NCBI GenBank assembly: GCA_016934535.1
Contig: JAFGSQ010000008.1
Location: forward strand, 1-45,564
DNA: 45,564 nt
From: a candidate division WOR-3 bacterium
Lineage (GTDB): Bacteria; SDB-A
Reading direction: 5' to 3'
The notes below the pieces were generated by a model. That model saw only the letters and a list, made by a program, of their open reading frames with translations. It searched no databases and was not told where the DNA came from. The position numbers were made by a program, and so were the translations under genes. The stretch's first letter is position 1; each line of letters begins with the position of its first letter. Shown piece after piece: positions 42,866-45,564 of this stretch.

Positions 42866-42977
42866 CTAAAAAATATTAAATGATGATTTTTCCAAAATGC
42901 CAGACATATATTTTTATAATTATTCCACAGAATTATAACAACGAATTATTATGCCTGTCTCAAGACTGATAAAACAA

Positions 42978-43005
42978 TTTACAGCACTGGTTTTTGTTGT
43001 ATAAT
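42978..43005 (+). promoter_or_regulatory. Predicted promoter of the gene at 43076
   Basis: TTTACA (42978-42983), a 16-nt spacer and a perfect TATAAT (43000-43005). A leader of about 65 nt with AAAGGA leads to the ATG. Confidence 0.55.
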
Positions 43006-43075
43006 AATTAATAATGGAAAAAAATTTCTCTATCTTTCATATTCCCTCAAAATAATTAAAAAGAAAGGATCCCTA

Positions 43076-43588
43076 ATGAAACAGGTTATCGCAGGATTTT
43101 TGATTATAATCTCACTTACGGGTGTTTTGACTTCCCAAGTCACAAAACCTTTTTCGAAAAACGCGGTTTATTGCGAAATGTTCGGTCCCGGAATCATATA
43201 TTCATTGAATTATGAATTCAGACCTATTCGTCAGTTTTCCCTGAGGGCCGGATATTCTTCCTGGAGTATGTCAACTTTCTTTCTTTTCGTAGACGGATGG
43301 TTTAAATTCCAGGCTTTTCCAATCACAGCGAGCTATCTGACCGGCCAGGGAAGCCACAGTTTCGAAGTTGGAGGAGGAGTTGTACCCATGCATATCGAAA
43401 TCGAGGGCACCGACTTTTTCTTCGGCGAAGAGATCGACGCGTCAAAAACTATATTTTTAGGAACCGGAATTTTTGGTTATCGTTATCAGCCTTATAAAGG
43501 TGCTTTTTTGAAAGCCGCAGTTACACCCTTATTCAATTCCAACAATCTTCTTTTTTACTGTGGAGTGAGCATAGGTTACAGTTTTTGA
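43076..43588 (+). CDS. Probable outer-membrane beta-barrel protein (170 aa)
   Basis: A signal peptide (KQVIAGFLIIISLTGVLTS) precedes aromatic, alternating strands (FSLRAGYSSWSMSTFFLF, SHSFEVGGGVVPMHIEI) and a final strand ending in Phe (YCGVSIGYSF), the usual barrel terminal signal. No known family. It has its own promoter and ribosome site. Confidence 0.75.
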   Translation: MKQVIAGFLIIISLTGVLTSQVTKPFSKNAVYCEMFGPGIIYSLNYEFRPIRQFSLRAGYSSWSMSTFFLFVDGWFKFQAFPITASYLTGQGSHSFEVGGGVVPMHIEIEGTDFFFGEEIDASKTIFLGTGIFGYRYQPYKGAFLKAAVTPLFNSNNLLFYCGVSIGYSF

Positions 43589-43649
43589 AACACAAATAGT
43601 CAAAAATTATTTATTAGCCACACAGAACTTTAAATCTACAAAAATACTA

Positions 43650-44696
43650 TCAGTGATTGGTTTTGGAAATAGTCTCAAGCTCATATTCTCTTTTTCCAAG
43701 TCCTATTCCCTCTGCGTATTTGAGAACATGCCTTCCTCTGCGGAACACCTTTCTTCCCTTTCTCTTGTCCAAAAGGTCGAGACAAGCCTGATCGATTGCA
43801 ACAGGATCCGTCGACGCTAAAACCCCCAAGTTGTCGATAAATATTTTTTGAGATTTACCGACACAGTCGCAAAGTTTTGTCATATTGACTGCGTAATTGA
43901 TATATATCATTTTTTTACCGAGCTGGGCGGCAAAAGCGTATTCGGCAAGATTTTCCGCGAATTTTCTGCCCATTGAACCGAACCAGTTTATTTTCATTGC
44001 GCCCGTGGGGCAGACAGCTATGCAAGACGCACAGCCCACGCATTTTTTTCTCATAACCCTCGGATAAGCACCCATAACTATTGCGTCTGCAAGACAATTC
44101 TCGGCGCAGATTCCGCATTTTCTGCACTCGAAAAAGTTGAGCCAGGGAACGGAGCCCGAATGTTGGGCGAGTTTACCTTCCCGGGACGCAAATCCCATGC
44201 CCAGGTTTTTTAAGGCTCCTCCAAACCCTGCCAAGAGATGTCCCTTAAAATGACTCATGACTATAAATTGGTCAAACTTTGAAAATTCTTTTCCTATTTT
44301 ACATACACTGAATCTTTTTTTATCTATTTGTATTTCTGAAGAATATTTCCCCGAATCGCCGTCGGCGATAACAACGGGTATTTGATTGAATCCGTGATCC
44401 AGGGCGACTTTTATGTGGCTTGCCTTCGTCGTTCTTTCTCCTCTGTACAGGACGTTTGTCTCTATGTAGCAGGTTTCGACTCCTTGTGACTTTAAAAAAT
44501 CTATAATTCCATCGTAGTATCCGGGCTTGTTGTAAGTGACGTTTCCCTTTTCACCGAAATGAACTTTTATGGGCACTGTTTTTTCAAAACTTATTTTTTC
44601 TTCGGTTATCAGCTTCTCAAATAAAATTGAGGAATAAACGGATATCGTCTCATCTGAAGCGCCTTTTTCAATATGACTAAAATAAACTTTTGACAT
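43650..44696 (-). CDS. DUF362 protein with 4Fe-4S ferredoxin domain
   Basis: A 348-residue cytoplasmic protein of the DUF362 family. The N-terminal part (about 1-185) and the C-terminal part carry the DUF362 fold; between them (about 188-240) lie two 4Fe-4S motifs, CRKCGICAENC and CVGCASCIAVC, each followed by the Cys-Pro or Cys-Leu that completes the clusters. Family members are common in anaerobes; their reaction is unknown, though an electron-transfer role is implied. The ATG lacks a ribosome site. Confidence 0.92.
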   Translation of the reverse strand: MSKVYFSHIEKGASDETISVYSSILFEKLITEEKISFEKTVPIKVHFGEKGNVTYNKPGYYDGIIDFLKSQGVETCYIETNVLYRGERTTKASHIKVALDHGFNQIPVVIADGDSGKYSSEIQIDKKRFSVCKIGKEFSKFDQFIVMSHFKGHLLAGFGGALKNLGMGFASREGKLAQHSGSVPWLNFFECRKCGICAENCLADAIVMGAYPRVMRKKCVGCASCIAVCPTGAMKINWFGSMGRKFAENLAEYAFAAQLGKKMIYINYAVNMTKLCDCVGKSQKIFIDNLGVLASTDPVAIDQACLDLLDKRKGRKVFRRGRHVLKYAEGIGLGKREYELETISKTNH

Positions 44697-44726
44697 TATT
44701 TTCTGAATTTATGTTTTCGCTTTTTA

Positions 44727-45564
44727 TCAAATCATTAAAACCATTTTTTTTGTTATACTGAATTCACCTGAGCTCAGGTTTACAAAATACACCCCTGATC
44801 TTACAATGTTTTCGTTTTCGTCCATAAAATTCCAAACAAGATGTCTTTCGCCGTTTTCAAAACTTTCTGATGCCAGCTCTTTGACGAGAGCGCCGGTTAT
44901 GTTGAAAACTTCGACGTCGACAAACATCGATCGCTGAAGAAAAAATATGATATCACACGTCCTGCAGAGATAATTCGGTTTAACAGACAAGAGCAATGAT
45001 TTCTCAAATTCAGTTTCTCCGGATTCTTCGACATAAGTCAGGTTCGGCCAGTCGTCGGGCATCAAGAGCTCCATCAGAAAAATTCTTTCCTGACCGACAT
45101 CCTGGCTCCAATTGTCCGCCCAAACGATTTTGGAGCCGTCGTCCGTTATGGCAGCGTGCGTCTCCTCCCAGTATTCCTGAGTAGTGTTGTAGAGCTTGGA
45201 CAGATAAAATACCCTCGGATTTTGCCTGTCGAGTCTGACCAGTGTCAACGTCCTGTCCAACCAGTTCTGTTCCGGAAAAGAAGGCTCTATAGTTGTTGAT
45301 ACAACAGCGAAACCCGGATAATTGCACGAAATGTGGACACCTGAATTCAGGCCAAAAGGAGACCCGCTGTTGTAATATAGTATCATAATCGGAGTCCTGT
45401 TCGTGCCCGCGTAACTTCCTCCGGCGACAAGAATCGGCTGAGTGAGAGTGTCTATCGGAATGAGGTCAATGTAATCAGTTCTGTTGTTCTGCATTACCAG
45501 GACTTCATTTCCTTCCACGTCAAGGCCGATATCGGCATGAGACGTAGTGTAGTCAAGTCTGTGA
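44727..45564 (-). CDS. Secreted beta-propeller-like protein with C-terminal sorting domain (5' end outside window)
   Basis: The reading frame stays open to the right edge of the window, so the N terminus is missing; 278 codons plus the stop are seen. Short repeats such as SHADIGLDVEGNEVLVMQNN and THAAITDDGSKIVWADN are typical of TolB/WD40-like propeller blades. The last 65 residues (VEVFNITGALVKEL, NGERHLVWNFMDENENIVRS, GVYFVNL) match FlgD-like/T9SS type A sorting domains, so the protein is exported to the surface. It lies 30 nt upstream of the DUF362 gene. Confidence 0.82.
   Translation of the reverse strand, partial: HRLDYTTSHADIGLDVEGNEVLVMQNNRTDYIDLIPIDTLTQPILVAGGSYAGTNRTPIMILYYNSGSPFGLNSGVHISCNYPGFAVVSTTIEPSFPEQNWLDRTLTLVRLDRQNPRVFYLSKLYNTTQEYWEETHAAITDDGSKIVWADNWSQDVGQERIFLMELLMPDDWPNLTYVEESGETEFEKSLLLSVKPNYLCRTCDIIFFLQRSMFVDVEVFNITGALVKELASESFENGERHLVWNFMDENENIVRSGVYFVNLSSGEFSITKKMVLMI

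Noticed and set aside
1-45564. CRISPR arrays, insertion sequences, phage genes or rRNA
   Set aside because: No tandem repeat-spacer pattern, transposase, integrase, phage structural gene or rRNA segment was found on reading the window.

Overview
The window looks like a chromosomal segment of an uncultured anaerobic Gram-negative bacterium. I estimate 40-45% GC by eye. The signs are several outer-membrane beta-barrel proteins, lipoproteins, two secreted proteins ending in Por/T9SS- or FlgD-like sorting domains, a DUF5916 protein, many TPR proteins, and an orange-protein (ORP) cluster of the kind described from anaerobes. Gene content resembles FCB-related or WOR-3-like candidate phyla, but this placement is inference; no marker gene here fixes it.

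Layout. 1-400: four tRNA genes (Glu, Thr, Tyr, Gly) read leftward. 0.5-5.8 kb (+): signal peptide peptidase SppA, an unknown exported protein and glycogen branching enzyme GlgB. 5.8-9.1 kb (-): a sugar-binding-type lipoprotein and a hybrid sensor kinase. 9.4-15.3 kb (-): a complete ORP-type cluster (two small NifX/ORP-fold proteins, a DUF5320 protein, two MinD/ferredoxin ATPases, an Mrp-ORP fusion and a thioesterase), preceded by a near-consensus sigma-54 promoter and a sigma-54 activator with a cysteine-rich PAS domain. 15.4-21.3 kb (-): a soluble-adenylyl-cyclase-like protein (C1-C2-ATPase-TPR), a GNAT acetyltransferase and a secreted beta-helix protein. 21.6-22.3 kb (-): a peroxiredoxin whose peroxidatic residue is encoded by an in-frame UGA followed by a bacterial SECIS hairpin, with a PerR/Fur-type operator over its promoter and a terminator-like hairpin in its leader. 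22.7-27.0 kb (-): a K+ uptake operon (trkH, trkA) continuing into a membrane PAS protein, a SagB-type nitroreductase and a lipoprotein. 27.1-33.2 kb: outer-membrane proteins, a DUF5916 protein, an S41 peptidase and a MarR-GNAT fusion. 33.2-37.1 kb (-): a three-gene operon with two overlapping class III cyclase genes and a TPR gene. 37.2-40.5 kb (-): two von Willebrand A proteins. 40.7-45.6 kb: a GNAT protein lacking a normal start codon, a stretch of gene remnants, small proteins, a DUF362 ferredoxin-like protein and the end of a secreted beta-propeller protein.

The strongest new observations are three. (1) The neighbouring cyclase genes at 34.3-37.1 kb have complementary active-site losses: one keeps only the metal-binding aspartates (C1-like), the other only the adenine-binding and transition-state residues (C2-like). 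This predicts an obligate heterodimeric adenylyl cyclase like the mammalian transmembrane enzymes. (2) The selenocysteine peroxiredoxin lacks the usual resolving cysteine and has layered control in its leader. (3) The ORP cluster comes with its sigma-54 promoter, upstream palindrome and activator. Two separate cAMP-forming systems lie within 20 kb, but no cAMP receptor is visible. Several operon-leading genes lack a Shine-Dalgarno sequence and have promoter elements almost touching the ATG, which suggests leaderless mRNAs.
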